From Synechococcus sp. UW140 (GTDB lineage: Bacteria > Cyanobacteriota > Cyanobacteriia > PCC-6307 > Cyanobiaceae): a stretch of 39,132 bases of DNA. The translations under genes were made by a program, and so were the position numbers. The notes beneath the pieces are model-generated. The model was not told the DNA's origin, did no database searches, and worked only from the letters and a program-made list of their open reading frames with translations. Positions 8,082 to 16,559 of this stretch are shown piece after piece. The stretch spans positions 1 to 39,132 of the forward strand of contig CAMAVE010000011.1 in assembly GCA_945861595.1 (NCBI GenBank), given 5' to 3'. Numbering within the stretch: the stretch's first letter is position 1; each line of letters starts with the position of its first letter.

Positions 8082-8220
8082 GGGTTTACTGGCCGGCTGA
8101 AGTGCTCAGAAGCTGAACTGCTGAACGACTGAACTCCCTAAGCGCCCGGACCGTTGCCGATCGCTTGAGCGGTTCCGACCAATCGGCCGCTCCCCAATCC
8201 AATTCCCCTCTCCATTGCCC

Positions 8221-9249
8221 GTGCCTGAGTCCGCCCCGCCCAGCCCAGCCACCGGGCCCCGCTTCGATGTCGTCGGCATTGGCAACGCCATTGTTGATGT
8301 GCTGGTCAAGGCCGAGGACGACGTCCTCGATAACCACGGCCTGACCAAGGGCACCATGGCCCTGGTGGATGAAACCCAGGCCCAGCGGCTTTACGCCAGC
8401 GTCGGCCCGGGCCTGGAAACCTCCGGCGGCTCCGCCGCCAACACCCTGGCCGGCATCGCCCAGCTGGGGGGCCGGGCCGGCTTCATCGGCCGCGTGCGCG
8501 ATGACCAGCTGGGCGCGATTTTTGCCCACGACATCCGCGCCGTTGGCGCCAGCTTTCAGACCCCACCGGCCAGCAGCGGCCCGTCGACCGCCCGCTGCCT
8601 GATCCTGGTCACCCCCGATGCCCAGCGCACCATGTGCACCTACCTGGGGGCCTCCGTCGGCCTGGATCCGGCCGACCTGGACCTGCAGATGGTGGCCGAC
8701 GCCAAGCTCCTGTATCTCGAGGGCTACCTCTGGGATAGCGAAGCGGCCAAGCGGGCCTTCATCGCCGCGGCCGAGCTGATCCGCGCCCGGGGCGGCCAGG
8801 TGGCCCTCTCCCTCTCCGATGCCTTCTGCGTGGAGCGGCACCGCGACAGCTTCCAGGACCTCGTCGATGGCCATGTCGATGTGCTGTTCGCCAACGAAAT
8901 GGAGATCACTGCCCTCTACAAGGCGAACAGCTTTGAGGAGGCTGTTGATCAGGTGCGCGGCCGCTGCCAGGTGGCGGCCCTGACCCGCAGTGAGCTGGGC
9001 TCCCTGGTGCTCGCAGGCGATCAGAGCTACGCGATCGAACCCTTCCGCCTGGGCGAGCTGGTGGACACCACCGGCGCCGGCGATCTGTATGCGGCGGGCT
9101 TCCTCCACGCCTACACCCGGGGCCTGGATCTTCAGACCTGCGGCCGCCTCGGCTCCCTCTGCGCCGGCCAGGTGGTGACCCAGCTCGGGCCCCGCAGCCA
9201 GGTGAGCCTGCGCCAGCTGGCCGCCAACCACCTCGGCCTGAGCGTCTGA
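8221..9249 (+). CDS. PfkB-family sugar/nucleoside kinase (adenosine kinase-like)
   Basis: This is a ribokinase-fold kinase that phosphorylates a sugar or nucleoside with ATP. The N-terminal signature is VVGIGNAIVDVLV and the substrate glycine pair is SGGSAANTLAGIA. The C-terminal PfkB signature is VDTTGAGDLYAAGFLHA, in which the GAGD aspartate is the catalytic base and the glycines form the anion hole. At about 342 residues it fits the adenosine-kinase-like branch (FDVVGIGNAIVDVL). Adenosine or a ribo/fructo-sugar would be plausible substrates, and the sequence alone does not decide. The gene follows purA by 139 bases, and purine salvage would fit an adenosine kinase. The start is GTG 8221, with TTG 8215 also possible; no good ribosome-binding site decides it. 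Confidence 0.9.
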   Translation: MPESAPPSPATGPRFDVVGIGNAIVDVLVKAEDDVLDNHGLTKGTMALVDETQAQRLYASVGPGLETSGGSAANTLAGIAQLGGRAGFIGRVRDDQLGAIFAHDIRAVGASFQTPPASSGPSTARCLILVTPDAQRTMCTYLGASVGLDPADLDLQMVADAKLLYLEGYLWDSEAAKRAFIAAAELIRARGGQVALSLSDAFCVERHRDSFQDLVDGHVDVLFANEMEITALYKANSFEEAVDQVRGRCQVAALTRSELGSLVLAGDQSYAIEPFRLGELVDTTGAGDLYAAGFLHAYTRGLDLQTCGRLGSLCAGQVVTQLGPRSQVSLRQLAANHLGLSV

Positions 9250-9301
9250 GCCTGGCCTGCGGAGCCTGGGAGCCCACCAGCCCCCGATCGATCGTTCACC
9301 C

Positions 9302-10327
9302 CTAAGGCTGGGGAAGCCCGCCGGGGTGACCCAACGTTGCCAGCAAGGCCGAGAACTCCAGGCCAGGAACCTGCGAGCTGGCTTGGGGCTGGCGCAGCAA
9401 CAGCAGCTCCAGTCCCAGCTCAACGCAGAGATCGCTCCAGAGCTGCTCGGTGACCCCACCGGATTGGCGGCACAGCACCGCATCGATGGCCCAGCGGCGA
9501 CACAGGGCCCGCTCGATCGCCCCAGGCCTGGGGGGGCCGGGCTCCTTTGCGGGCCCACGGCCCTCCGCCCCGATCCCCACTGGCCCCCTACCTGGGGGGG
9601 GCGATGGGAGCCCAAGGCTGGGATGGACGCAGGCCAGCTGGCCATCGGCCAGGCCTGCGGCCCGGGCCAGGGCCAGGGCGGTGGGATTGGGCAGGATGCG
9701 GGCGAAATGGGCGTCGGCTGGGCTATGGGCCAGGGCCTCCCGGAGCCGCCGCGCCCCGATCGCCAGCAGCAGCCGTTTGCCCCCCAGGTCGAGGGCAGCG
9801 AGATCCTGGAGGCTGCTGAGCACATGACGCCTAGGCAGCCCCCCAGGAGCGAGGGCCAGGGCGCCGCCATCAGCCCGGCTCTCGAGCGGAGCCGTTGAGG
9901 GCAGCGGGGTCCGGACCGCGACCGGCGGCCGTTGCAGGCGCAGCAGGGGCTGGTCCAGGCGCCGGCAGGCGGTGAGGAGGTCGGCGCTGATCCGTTCGGC
10001 AAAGGGATGGGTGCCATCCACCACCCAACGGAAGCCGCCCTGGCTCCGGGCCTCCTCCAAGGCTGCGGCGATGGCCCCAGGGCCGGCAAGGGCCCCAACC
10101 TGCAGCTCCAGCGCCGGATGGGGGGCGTAGGCCCGGCCCGCCGCCTCGCCCACCACGCTCACCCGCAGGCGCCAGCCCCGCGCCAGCAACGCCCTGGCCA
10201 GCCGGGGCCCCTCGCCGATGCCACTCACCAGCCAAATCGCCCCTGCTGGCCCAGGGCCGCTGGAGTCCCGTTCAGCACCCTGGTCCGGGCCGCCCGCCTC
10301 CCCCTGGTGGATTTCAGGGCCGTGCAT
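9302..10327 (-). CDS. cobK: Precorrin-6A reductase (CobK/CbiJ family)
   Basis: CobK reduces a double bond of the corrin precursor precorrin-6A (cobalt-precorrin-6A for CbiJ) with NADPH in B12-type cofactor synthesis. The family blocks are an N-terminal nucleotide-binding strand (IWLVSGIGEGPRLARALL, about 31-48), DGTHPFAERIS at 104-114 and a C-terminal part with LCRQSGGVTEQ near 285-295. The protein is 341 residues, against roughly 250 for most relatives. The extra length is a Gly/Pro-rich N-terminus of about 30 residues and a Pro/Gly insert at about 241-268. No other cobalamin gene is adjacent. The ATG at 10327 is 32 bases from the divergent ssb start, so the two genes share a very short promoter region. 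The frame around the insert stays open, so this is not a pseudogene. Confidence 0.88.
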   Translation of the reverse strand: MHGPEIHQGEAGGPDQGAERDSSGPGPAGAIWLVSGIGEGPRLARALLARGWRLRVSVVGEAAGRAYAPHPALELQVGALAGPGAIAAALEEARSQGGFRWVVDGTHPFAERISADLLTACRRLDQPLLRLQRPPVAVRTPLPSTAPLESRADGGALALAPGGLPRRHVLSSLQDLAALDLGGKRLLLAIGARRLREALAHSPADAHFARILPNPTALALARAAGLADGQLACVHPSLGLPSPPPGRGPVGIGAEGRGPAKEPGPPRPGAIERALCRRWAIDAVLCRQSGGVTEQLWSDLCVELGLELLLLRQPQASSQVPGLEFSALLATLGHPGGLPQP

Positions 10328-10359
10328 CAGGATGGGCTCCCCTGGCGAACTGTTGATCC

Positions 10360-10923
10360 GTGAACCAATGCTTGCTGGAAGTGGAGGTGATCGAAGCGCC
10401 CCAGGTGCGTTACACCCAGGACAACCAGACCCCCGTGGCCGAGATGGCCGTTCAGATTGAAGGGTTGCGCCCGGATGATCCCCCCGGCCAGCTGAAGGTG
10501 GTGGGCTGGGGCAGCCTGGCCCAGGACCTCCAGAACCGGGTGCAGGTGGGCCAACGCCTGGTGCTGGAAGGCCGCCTGCGCATGAACACCGTGACCCGCC
10601 AGGACGGGGTGAAGGAGAAGCGGGCGGAATTCACGCTCTCGCGCCTCCACCCCCTCGCCGGCGCCGGAGCCGCTTCGTTTGGCGCTGCGCCGGGAGCTAG
10701 TGCTCCTGGCCAGGCCAGCAGCCCCCAGGAGTTCTCCGCCAGCCCGGCCCAGAGCGGCGGCGGCCGCCCAGGGCGGCCGCCAGCCCCAGCGCCTACCCGC
10801 CGTCCGGCGGCGGCCCCGGCAGCGGCCCCAGCTGCGGCCGCCGCGGCAGCGGAGACCCCCACCTGGAACGCTTCGCCCCTGGTGCCCGATTTCCCCGAAG
10901 GCGAAGACGACATTCCCTTCTGA
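10360..10923 (+). CDS. ssb: Single-stranded DNA-binding protein
   Basis: SSB coats single-stranded DNA in replication and repair. The N-terminal OB fold (about residues 1-100) includes LEVEVIEAPQVRYTQDNQTPVAEMAV and LKVVGWGSLAQDLQ, with RLVLEGRL closing the barrel. A long Pro/Ala/Gly-rich linker (about 100-170) has a poly-Ala stretch. The protein ends in the acidic tip EGEDDIPF, which recruits partners such as PriA, encoded downstream in this window. The OB domain diverges from E. coli SSB in the cyanobacterial way, with a short N-terminus starting MNQC. The start codon is GTG 10360. It is divergent from cobK, with only 32 bases between the starts. Confidence 0.93.
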   Translation: MNQCLLEVEVIEAPQVRYTQDNQTPVAEMAVQIEGLRPDDPPGQLKVVGWGSLAQDLQNRVQVGQRLVLEGRLRMNTVTRQDGVKEKRAEFTLSRLHPLAGAGAASFGAAPGASAPGQASSPQEFSASPAQSGGGRPGRPPAPAPTRRPAAAPAAAPAAAAAAAETPTWNASPLVPDFPEGEDDIPF

Positions 10924-11038
10924 TCGGCTGTCCAGCCCAGGGGATTGGCCCAGCGCCCCTTCCCCTGGGCCAGCTTCCCCAGGGCCAGGCCCTGGCCCCA
11001 CCCGTCCAAGGGAGCCGCCCAAGCGGCCCCGGAACCGC

Positions 11039-11332
11039 TCAGCTGCCCCTAACCCGCTGGCTGGCCTGATCCAGAACCTGGCCCAATTCCCGCTCGAGGG
11101 CTGCCAAATCCAGGCGCAGGTCGCTCCAATGGCCGCCATCGATCTGCTGCAGCAACCAGAGCCGGTCGGCGGCGAGGCGCTCGAGCAGCTGATCGGTGCT
11201 GAGGGATGCCCCAGCCTCGGGCGCCCCGCCTTCGGCGCTAGGGCTCCCCTCGGCCCGAGTGCCAGGGATAGGTTCAGTTCCGGTGCCTTCGCCTTCGCGA
11301 TCGGGCACCCCGTTGGCCGAAGATGGCGCCAT
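11039..11332 (-). CDS. Small hypothetical helical protein
   Basis: This is a 97-residue protein if started at ATG 11332. An N-terminal Gly/Pro/Glu-rich part is followed by a convincing helical domain (LSTDQLLERLAADRLWLLQQ, then LRLDLAALERELGQVLDQ) in the last 55 residues. The helical part has the look of a conserved picocyanobacterial protein of unknown function. I see no catalytic motif. The start ATG shares the tetramer CATG with the start of the divergent DUF2854 gene, so one of the two starts may be misassigned. A GTG at 11308 is the alternative here. It converges on ssb with a 115-base gap. Confidence 0.55.
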   Translation of the reverse strand: MAPSSANGVPDREGEGTGTEPIPGTRAEGSPSAEGGAPEAGASLSTDQLLERLAADRLWLLQQIDGGHWSDLRLDLAALERELGQVLDQASQRVRGS

Positions 11333-11915
11333 GCAAGCAATCGCATCGCCCGGAAGCCTAATCACGATCGCCGGAGCCGTTCTGACGGTGGTCGGTTCGA
11401 TCGCCTACGTCACCGACAGCCCCACCCTGAGCCTGGCGGGGGTGTTTTACGGGGTGCCGGTGCTGCTCGGTGGCCTGGCCCTGAAATCCTCGGAGCTCCC
11501 GCCAGCCGAATTGGTGGAGCCATCGCCCGAAGCCGAAGCCCTGCGGGAGGCCGAGGCCAGCCAGCCCCTGCGCAAGTTGGTGAAGGACGTCAACCGCTGG
11601 CGCTACGGCCAGAAGGCCCACCTGGAGAGTTCCCTCGAAGCCCTCAAGCTCTGGGATGAGCAGGACCCGCCCCAGCTGCTGCGGGTGGCCGAACAGGCGG
11701 AGGCCGGCGGCTATGGGATCGATCTCACCTTCCAATGCCAGGGCGTTGGTTTTGATCGCTGGCAGGCCCGCCAAGATCGGCTCGGCCGCTTCTTTGGACC
11801 GGGCCTGCGGGCCGAGGTGAGCCAGCTGGGCAAGAGCAAGGTGCTGGTCCGCCTGCGGCCCCTGGTCGAAACGGCGCCGGTGGCCGAGGCTGGCGAGGAA
11901 CCCTCTGATTCCTAA
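11331..11915 (+). CDS. DUF2854 family membrane protein
   Basis: This is a 194-residue protein. Two N-terminal membrane helices (about residues 7-26, LITIAGAVLTVVGSIAYVTD, and 30-48, with VFYGVPVLLGGLAL) are followed by a soluble, charged domain. That domain carries VNRWRYGQKAHLESSLEALKLW and the strand-rich block IDLTFQCQGVGFDRWQARQDRLGRFFGP. This organisation matches the cyanobacterial/plastid family DUF2854, whose function is not established. The ATG at 11331 places the first helix at the N-terminus. The soluble part probably faces one side of the cytoplasmic or thylakoid membrane. Its start codon overlaps the start of the divergent small gene. The next gene, argB, begins 146 bases downstream on the same strand. 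Confidence 0.85.
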   Translation: MQAIASPGSLITIAGAVLTVVGSIAYVTDSPTLSLAGVFYGVPVLLGGLALKSSELPPAELVEPSPEAEALREAEASQPLRKLVKDVNRWRYGQKAHLESSLEALKLWDEQDPPQLLRVAEQAEAGGYGIDLTFQCQGVGFDRWQARQDRLGRFFGPGLRAEVSQLGKSKVLVRLRPLVETAPVAEAGEEPSDS

Positions 11916-12061
11916 GCCCTGCGGCTCCTGGGCCCCGGCCCAAGCGCTGATCGGCCCCTAACCAGGCCCTGGTCCCGCCCCCATCCCGCCCCTCCTTCCG
12001 ACCCACAGCCTCCGGTATCCCCCGGCCCCACGCCGAACCCGCGCCCCCAGCCCGTTTCGCC

Positions 12062-12958
12062 TTGAGCACCGATCCCGCCATCTCCACCGCCGACACCCTG
12101 CGCGTCTCGGTCTTGAGTGAGGCCCTGCCCTACATCCAGCGCTTTGCCGGCCGGCGGGTGGTCGTGAAATACGGCGGCGCCGCCATGGTGCGCCAGGACC
12201 TGCGCGAGGCCGTCTTCCGCGACCTGGCCCTGCTGGCCTGTGTCGGCGTCCAGGTGGTGGTGGTCCATGGCGGCGGACCGGAAATCAACGAATGGCTGGG
12301 CCGGCTGCAGATCCAGCCCGAATTCCGCAACGGCCTGCGGGTCACCACCCCCGAGACCATGGATGTGGTCGAAATGGTGTTGGTCGGCCGGGTCAACAAG
12401 CAGATCGTCAATGGCATCCACCAGGTGGGGGGGCGGGCCGTGGGGATCTGCGGCAGTGATGGGGGGCTGGTGCTGGCCCGCACCTACGGCGATGGCTCCA
12501 ATGGCCTGGTGGGCGATGTGGCAGCCGTGAATCCGGCCGTGCTGCTGCCCCTGCTCGAGAACGGTTACATCCCGGTGATCTCGAGCGTGGCCGCCAACGC
12601 CGAGGGCCAGGCCCACAACATCAATGCCGACACGGTGGCGGGCGAACTGGCCGCAGCCCTCCAGGCCGAAAAGCTGATCCTGCTCACCGACACCCCCGGC
12701 ATCCTGCGGGACCGGGACGATCCAGGCTCCCTGATCCGCCAGGTGACCCTGGCCGGTGCCCGCGAGCTGATCGAAGCCGGCATCGTGGCCGGCGGCATGA
12801 CCCCCAAGACCGAGTGCTGCATCCGGGCCATCGCCCAGGGGGTAGCGGCGGCCCACATCGTTGATGGCCGCAGCCCCCATGCCCTGCTGCTGGAGGTGTT
12901 CACCGACGCCGGCATCGGCACCATGGTGGTGGGTAGCCAGCGCCAGATCATCGGCTGA
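12062..12958 (+). CDS. argB: Acetylglutamate kinase
   Basis: ArgB phosphorylates N-acetyl-L-glutamate, the second and controlling step of arginine synthesis. The product is 298 residues, typical of hexameric arginine-sensitive enzymes, which carry an N-terminal helix (here [21 protein letters not shown]). The phosphate-binding motifs are KYGGAAM and [13 protein letters not shown], with [12 protein letters not shown] and [10 protein letters not shown] further on. In cyanobacteria this enzyme is activated by the PII protein GlnB, which relieves arginine inhibition; the long N-terminal helix is consistent with that type. The start is TTG 12062, with no better codon near. The following lipoprotein gene begins 4 bases after the stop and is likely co-transcribed. 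Confidence 0.96.
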   Translation: MSTDPAISTADTLRVSVLSEALPYIQRFAGRRVVVKYGGAAMVRQDLREAVFRDLALLACVGVQVVVVHGGGPEINEWLGRLQIQPEFRNGLRVTTPETMDVVEMVLVGRVNKQIVNGIHQVGGRAVGICGSDGGLVLARTYGDGSNGLVGDVAAVNPAVLLPLLENGYIPVISSVAANAEGQAHNINADTVAGELAAALQAEKLILLTDTPGILRDRDDPGSLIRQVTLAGARELIEAGIVAGGMTPKTECCIRAIAQGVAAAHIVDGRSPHALLLEVFTDAGIGTMVVGSQRQIIG

Positions 12959-12961
12959 ACC

Positions 12962-14110
12962 GTGTCGGACTTGCGGCCCAACGAAAGCCCTGCCGATGGC
13001 CAGAGGGGCCCCATCCAGCCCGACCCGCCGGAGCTGGCCCTGGCCCACCGCGCCCTGGAGAGCGGCGACTACGGCGCCTGCCTGCGCGGCCTGGCACCCC
13101 TGGCAGACGCCCATGGCGCCAGCACCGCCCTCGGAGGACGGATCCGCTTACTGATGGCCACAGCCCTGATGGGCCAGGGCGACTCGGCCGGGGCGGCGGC
13201 CTGTTGCCGCAGCCTGCGGGGTTGCAAGGATCTCACCCTGCGCCAACAGGCCCGGGACCTGGAGGAGGTGCTGGAGGCACCGGCCCTGCAGCGGCCGCGC
13301 AACTGGTCGGTGCAGATGCCGAGCCTGGGGGAACTGGAATTGGTGGAAGGGCGCTCGGCCATGGGGAGCTGGCGCCGCCGCCCCAGGCCCGAGCCGCCGC
13401 CGCCGCCGCCCGTGGGCGCCACCAAGACCCCCTGGGGGTTTGCCCTGGTGGCCGTGGCCCTACTGCTGCTCACCACCCTGCTGGCGGGCTGCGTCCAGGT
13501 GGAAACCAGCCTGACCTTCCCGGCACCAGGCCGCCTACAGATCACCCAAACCAGCACCAGCAGAACGGGCCAGGCCCTGCCCTGGCAACGGGACCTAGCC
13601 GCGGCCCTGGGGGGCGGTTCGGTGGTGGTGGAGCGCGACCACGGCCGCCAGAGCCTGCGCAACCGCCCCTTGCCCGCCGGCCAAGCCCTCACCTGGCTCG
13701 GCCAAAGCCTTGAGCGCGGCGCGGCCCTGGCCGGCGTCAGCCTGCCGAAGCCCGAGCTGGACCTGCGCGAGCGCAACTGGCTGATCGGCGTTCAACAACA
13801 ACTGGAGCTGGCCATCGACCTGAGGGCCGTGGACTCCCTGCCGGGCCTGGACCTGTCCTTCCAGTTTGCCCCCCTCGATCCCCAGGCCGTCGAGCGGGCC
13901 ACGCCCAGGCCGGTGCAGCAGGGCCCTGGCGCCAAGGAGCTGCACTGGCCCCTGGAGCCCGGCGCCCTGAACCGGCTCACCTGGCGCACCTGGCGCTGGA
14001 GCCGCCTGGGCCTGGGGGCCCTTGCCGTGGTCCTGCTGTTGGCACTGGCCTTGCTGCTGCAGCGCCTGCGGCTACGCGCAGGCTTCGGCTTCCCCCAGCT
14101 GCCCGCTTGA
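12962..14110 (+). CDS. DUF3153 lipoprotein with extra N-terminal helical domain
   Basis: This is a 382-residue protein in two parts. Residues 1-110 are helical and repeat-like (ALAHRALESGDYGACLRGL, then LLMATALMGQGDSAGAAACC), resembling TPR helices. After a Pro-rich linker, a membrane helix ends in a lipobox-like LAGC with the Cys at residue 177. The following domain (VETSLTFPAPGRLQITQTS onward) looks like DUF3153, and a C-terminal membrane helix (LGALAVVLLLALALLLQRL) precedes a short tail. A lipobox 177 residues in cannot serve as an ordinary signal peptide unless translation restarts near it. The alternative is a true fusion with the helix as an internal anchor. The GTG start at 12962 is 4 bases after argB. 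The function is unknown. Confidence 0.75.
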   Translation: MSDLRPNESPADGQRGPIQPDPPELALAHRALESGDYGACLRGLAPLADAHGASTALGGRIRLLMATALMGQGDSAGAAACCRSLRGCKDLTLRQQARDLEEVLEAPALQRPRNWSVQMPSLGELELVEGRSAMGSWRRRPRPEPPPPPPVGATKTPWGFALVAVALLLLTTLLAGCVQVETSLTFPAPGRLQITQTSTSRTGQALPWQRDLAAALGGGSVVVERDHGRQSLRNRPLPAGQALTWLGQSLERGAALAGVSLPKPELDLRERNWLIGVQQQLELAIDLRAVDSLPGLDLSFQFAPLDPQAVERATPRPVQQGPGAKELHWPLEPGALNRLTWRTWRWSRLGLGALAVVLLLALALLLQRLRLRAGFGFPQLPA

Positions 14111-14200
14111 ACCTTTAGCCGCCCGACGGTGAGCGGCCCAAGGGTTCGGTGCCCGATGGCTAGCCGCCAAACGTTTCACTGCCCAACCTTGATCGGCCCC

Positions 14201-14219
14201 AACGGCCCCTAGGGCCGTT
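14201..14219. terminator. Perfect hairpin between convergent genes (possible bidirectional terminator)
   Basis: AACGGCCC (14201-14208), CTA and GGGCCGTT (14212-14219) form an 8-bp GC-rich stem that overlaps the priA stop codon and lies 90 bases after the DUF3153 gene. It has no T run on either strand, so termination is only likely, not certain. Confidence 0.5.
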
Positions 14220-16536
14220 ACAGCTCCAGGGGATCGGGGTCGATGCTCAGGCTCACATCCCTCGCCAGGCCCTCCCGCAGCAGGGCCTCAGCCGGCAAAG
14301 GCAACTCGCTACCAGCGGGGCCATGCAGCAGCACCTGCCAGCGGCTGCGGCCCGCCACCCGGGCAATCGGGGCCGGGGCCGGGCCGACCAGCAGCCAGCC
14401 GCTGGCCTGCACCTGGCCGCGGATGCGTTCCGCCAGGGATGCGGCGGCCGTGGCCGTGCCACTGGCCGATGGACCGGCCAAGCGCAGCAGGCAGGCGCGA
14501 CTGAAGGGCACCAGCTGGGCGGAGCGCCGCAGGGCCAGCTCCTCCGCCAAAAAGGCCTCGTAGCGGCCATCCACCAGGTGGCGAATCACCGGATGGTCGG
14601 GGCAGTAGGTCTGCACCAACACCTCCCCGGGCCGGTCGCCCCGGCCGGCCCGGCCCGCCAGTTGCAACAGCAGCTGGAGGCTCTGTTCGCCGGCCCGCAG
14701 GTCGGGCCGGTGCAGCAGGCCATCGGCCGCCAGCACGGCCGCCAGGGTGACGGCGGGCAGGTCCATGCCCTTGGCCAGCATCTGGGTGCCCACCAGCACA
14801 TCGGCCTCCCCGGCGGCAAAGCGCTCCAGCAGGCGGCGATGGCCATCGCGGCCCCGGGTGGTGTCCCGGTCAAAGCGCAGCAGGCGCAGGCCGTCGAGCT
14901 CCCTTTCGAGTTGCTCCATCACCCGCTGGGTGCCGGCCCCGAAGGGCTTGAAGGCCGTGGAGCCGCAATGGGAGCAGCGCTCGCCAATCTCGGCGCGGTG
15001 GTCACACCAGTGGCAGCGCAACCACTGGGGCCCATCGCTGCGGCCATGGACCGTGAGCGCCACATCGCAATTGGGACAAAGCACCACCTCACCGCAGCTG
15101 CGGCAACTGAGAAAACTGCTGTGGCCGCGACGGGGCACCAGCAGCACGGCCTGCTCGCCCCGCTCCGCCAGGCTGCCCAGGCGCTGCATGAGGGGCCGGC
15201 TGATCAGGCGGCGGTGGCCGTCCTCCAGCTCCAATCGCATGTCCACCAGGCGCACCGGTGGCAGGGACCGGCCGCCGATGCGCTCGGGCAGGCGTAGCAA
15301 CTCGGTGGTGGCTGACGGCCCCTGGCAGGTCTGCCAGGTTTCCAGCGATGGGGTGGCGCTGCCGAGCACCAGGCGGGCACCACTGCGGCGGGCCCGGTGC
15401 CGGGCCACGTCCCGGGCGTGATAGCAGGGCATGGGGCTGTCCTGCTTATAGGAGCTGTCGTGCTCCTCATCGAGCACGATCAGGCCCAGGTTGCCGATGG
15501 GCAAAAACACCGCCGAGCGGGTCCCCACCACCAGCAGGGGCGCCCCATCGGCCTCCAGGCAGCGACGCCAGGTGTCGATGCGCTGGCCCTCGCTGCAACC
15601 GCTGTGGAATTCGGCCACCGCCGCACCAAAGCGCTGGCGGCACCGGTCCAGAAGTTGGGGCACCAGGCCGATTTCGGGGGTCAACAGCAACACCCCCTGC
15701 CCGGCGGCTAAACAATCCGCGGCGGCCTGCAGATACACCTCGGTTTTGCCGGCACCAGTGACGCCCCAAAGCAGCAGGCCCTGGCCCCCAGGCGCGCGGC
15801 GAATCTGCCCCAGGGCGGCGGCCTGGGCGCCTGTGAGGGTTTGGGACGGTGCCAGGTCCAGGCGGGGGGGCCCTTGGGGGGCATCACTGGCCTGGGGAAC
15901 CCGCGCCTCTTTGCGCACCAGGCCGCGCCGCTCCAGCCCGTCGAGCACCGAACGGCTCCAGCCACCGCTGGCCAGCAACTCGGCCTGCCAGGCGCCGCCG
16001 CCCTGGCTGGCCAGCTGGTCGACCAGGGCCTGTTGCTTGGCCGAAAGGCAAAGGCCGGTGGTGCCTGGGGTCGCCGCTTCAGCGGCCAGGGCAACCCAAA
16101 CCCGGCTTCGGGGGGCGGCGGCCGACTTCGCAGGTCGTTGCCCGAGCCAGCCCGGCGGCAGGGCACTTTTAAGGGTGCGAAACAGGCTGGTGTGGCAATC
16201 GCGGGCCACGTCCTCGATCAGGCCATGCCATTGGCCATCCACCGCCGCCCGCTGATGCAACGCCTCGACCGAGACCAGCGTCACTCCCTCCAGCCCCTCG
16301 GGCCGCCCTTGCAGGGTTTCCACGACCAGGCCCACGTGGCGCCTCCCGCGCAACGGAACCCGCACGAGATCGCCACTGGCCAGCGCCAGGCCATCCGGGT
16401 TGGCATAGGTAAACACCTGGCCCTCCCGGCCCGCCTCCACCCACACCTGAACCCAGGCGTCCCCGGGGCTGGCAACGGGCCCATCGGCGGCTTTGGGGCG
16501 ATCAGCTTCGATGGGCAACCTTGCAGAACTCTCCAC
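14218..16536 (-). CDS. priA: Primosomal protein N' (replication restart helicase PriA)
   Basis: PriA recognises abandoned replication forks and reloads the replisome. The 772-residue product has the N-terminal 3'-end-binding domain (VWVEAGREGQVFTYA onward). The superfamily 2 helicase has Walker A GVTGAGKT at 258-265 and DEEH at 356-359. The zinc-binding insertion has eight cysteines (478, 481, 487, 490, 508, 511, 521, 524). The second helicase lobe includes LVGTQMLAKGMDLP and QLAGRAGRGDRPG. All helicase motifs look intact. The start is GTG 16536, preceded by AAGA only. A probable promoter for the opposite strand (16521-16549) overlaps the first codons. SSB, a known PriA partner, is encoded 3 kb away. 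Confidence 0.96.
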   Translation of the reverse strand: MESSARLPIEADRPKAADGPVASPGDAWVQVWVEAGREGQVFTYANPDGLALASGDLVRVPLRGRRHVGLVVETLQGRPEGLEGVTLVSVEALHQRAAVDGQWHGLIEDVARDCHTSLFRTLKSALPPGWLGQRPAKSAAAPRSRVWVALAAEAATPGTTGLCLSAKQQALVDQLASQGGGAWQAELLASGGWSRSVLDGLERRGLVRKEARVPQASDAPQGPPRLDLAPSQTLTGAQAAALGQIRRAPGGQGLLLWGVTGAGKTEVYLQAAADCLAAGQGVLLLTPEIGLVPQLLDRCRQRFGAAVAEFHSGCSEGQRIDTWRRCLEADGAPLLVVGTRSAVFLPIGNLGLIVLDEEHDSSYKQDSPMPCYHARDVARHRARRSGARLVLGSATPSLETWQTCQGPSATTELLRLPERIGGRSLPPVRLVDMRLELEDGHRRLISRPLMQRLGSLAERGEQAVLLVPRRGHSSFLSCRSCGEVVLCPNCDVALTVHGRSDGPQWLRCHWCDHRAEIGERCSHCGSTAFKPFGAGTQRVMEQLERELDGLRLLRFDRDTTRGRDGHRRLLERFAAGEADVLVGTQMLAKGMDLPAVTLAAVLAADGLLHRPDLRAGEQSLQLLLQLAGRAGRGDRPGEVLVQTYCPDHPVIRHLVDGRYEAFLAEELALRRSAQLVPFSRACLLRLAGPSASGTATAAASLAERIRGQVQASGWLLVGPAPAPIARVAGRSRWQVLLHGPAGSELPLPAEALLREGLARDVSLSIDPDPLEL

Positions 16537-16549
16537 TCTTTCTTAAGAT
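16521..16549 (+). promoter_or_regulatory. Candidate promoter for the sigA leader or an upstream ncRNA
   Basis: TTGCAG (16521-16526), a 17-base spacer and TAAGAT (16544-16549) form a sigma-70-type arrangement reading towards sigA. Transcription would begin near 16556, just ahead of the first of three stem-loops. The -35 match is partial. It overlaps the 5' end of priA on the other strand. Confidence 0.4.
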
Positions 16550-16559
16550 GGGCGGGTTG

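Noticed and set aside
8086-10098. A 670-codon minus-strand open frame opposite the PfkB kinase and across cobK
   Set aside because: It is antisense to a clear PfkB protein and out of frame with cobK. Its composition is Ala/Gly/Pro-rich and it has no domain. Such long shadow frames are usual at this GC content.
11912-13114. A 400-codon minus-strand open frame opposite argB
   Set aside because: It has Gly/His/Gln-rich antisense composition and argB on the other strand is unambiguous.
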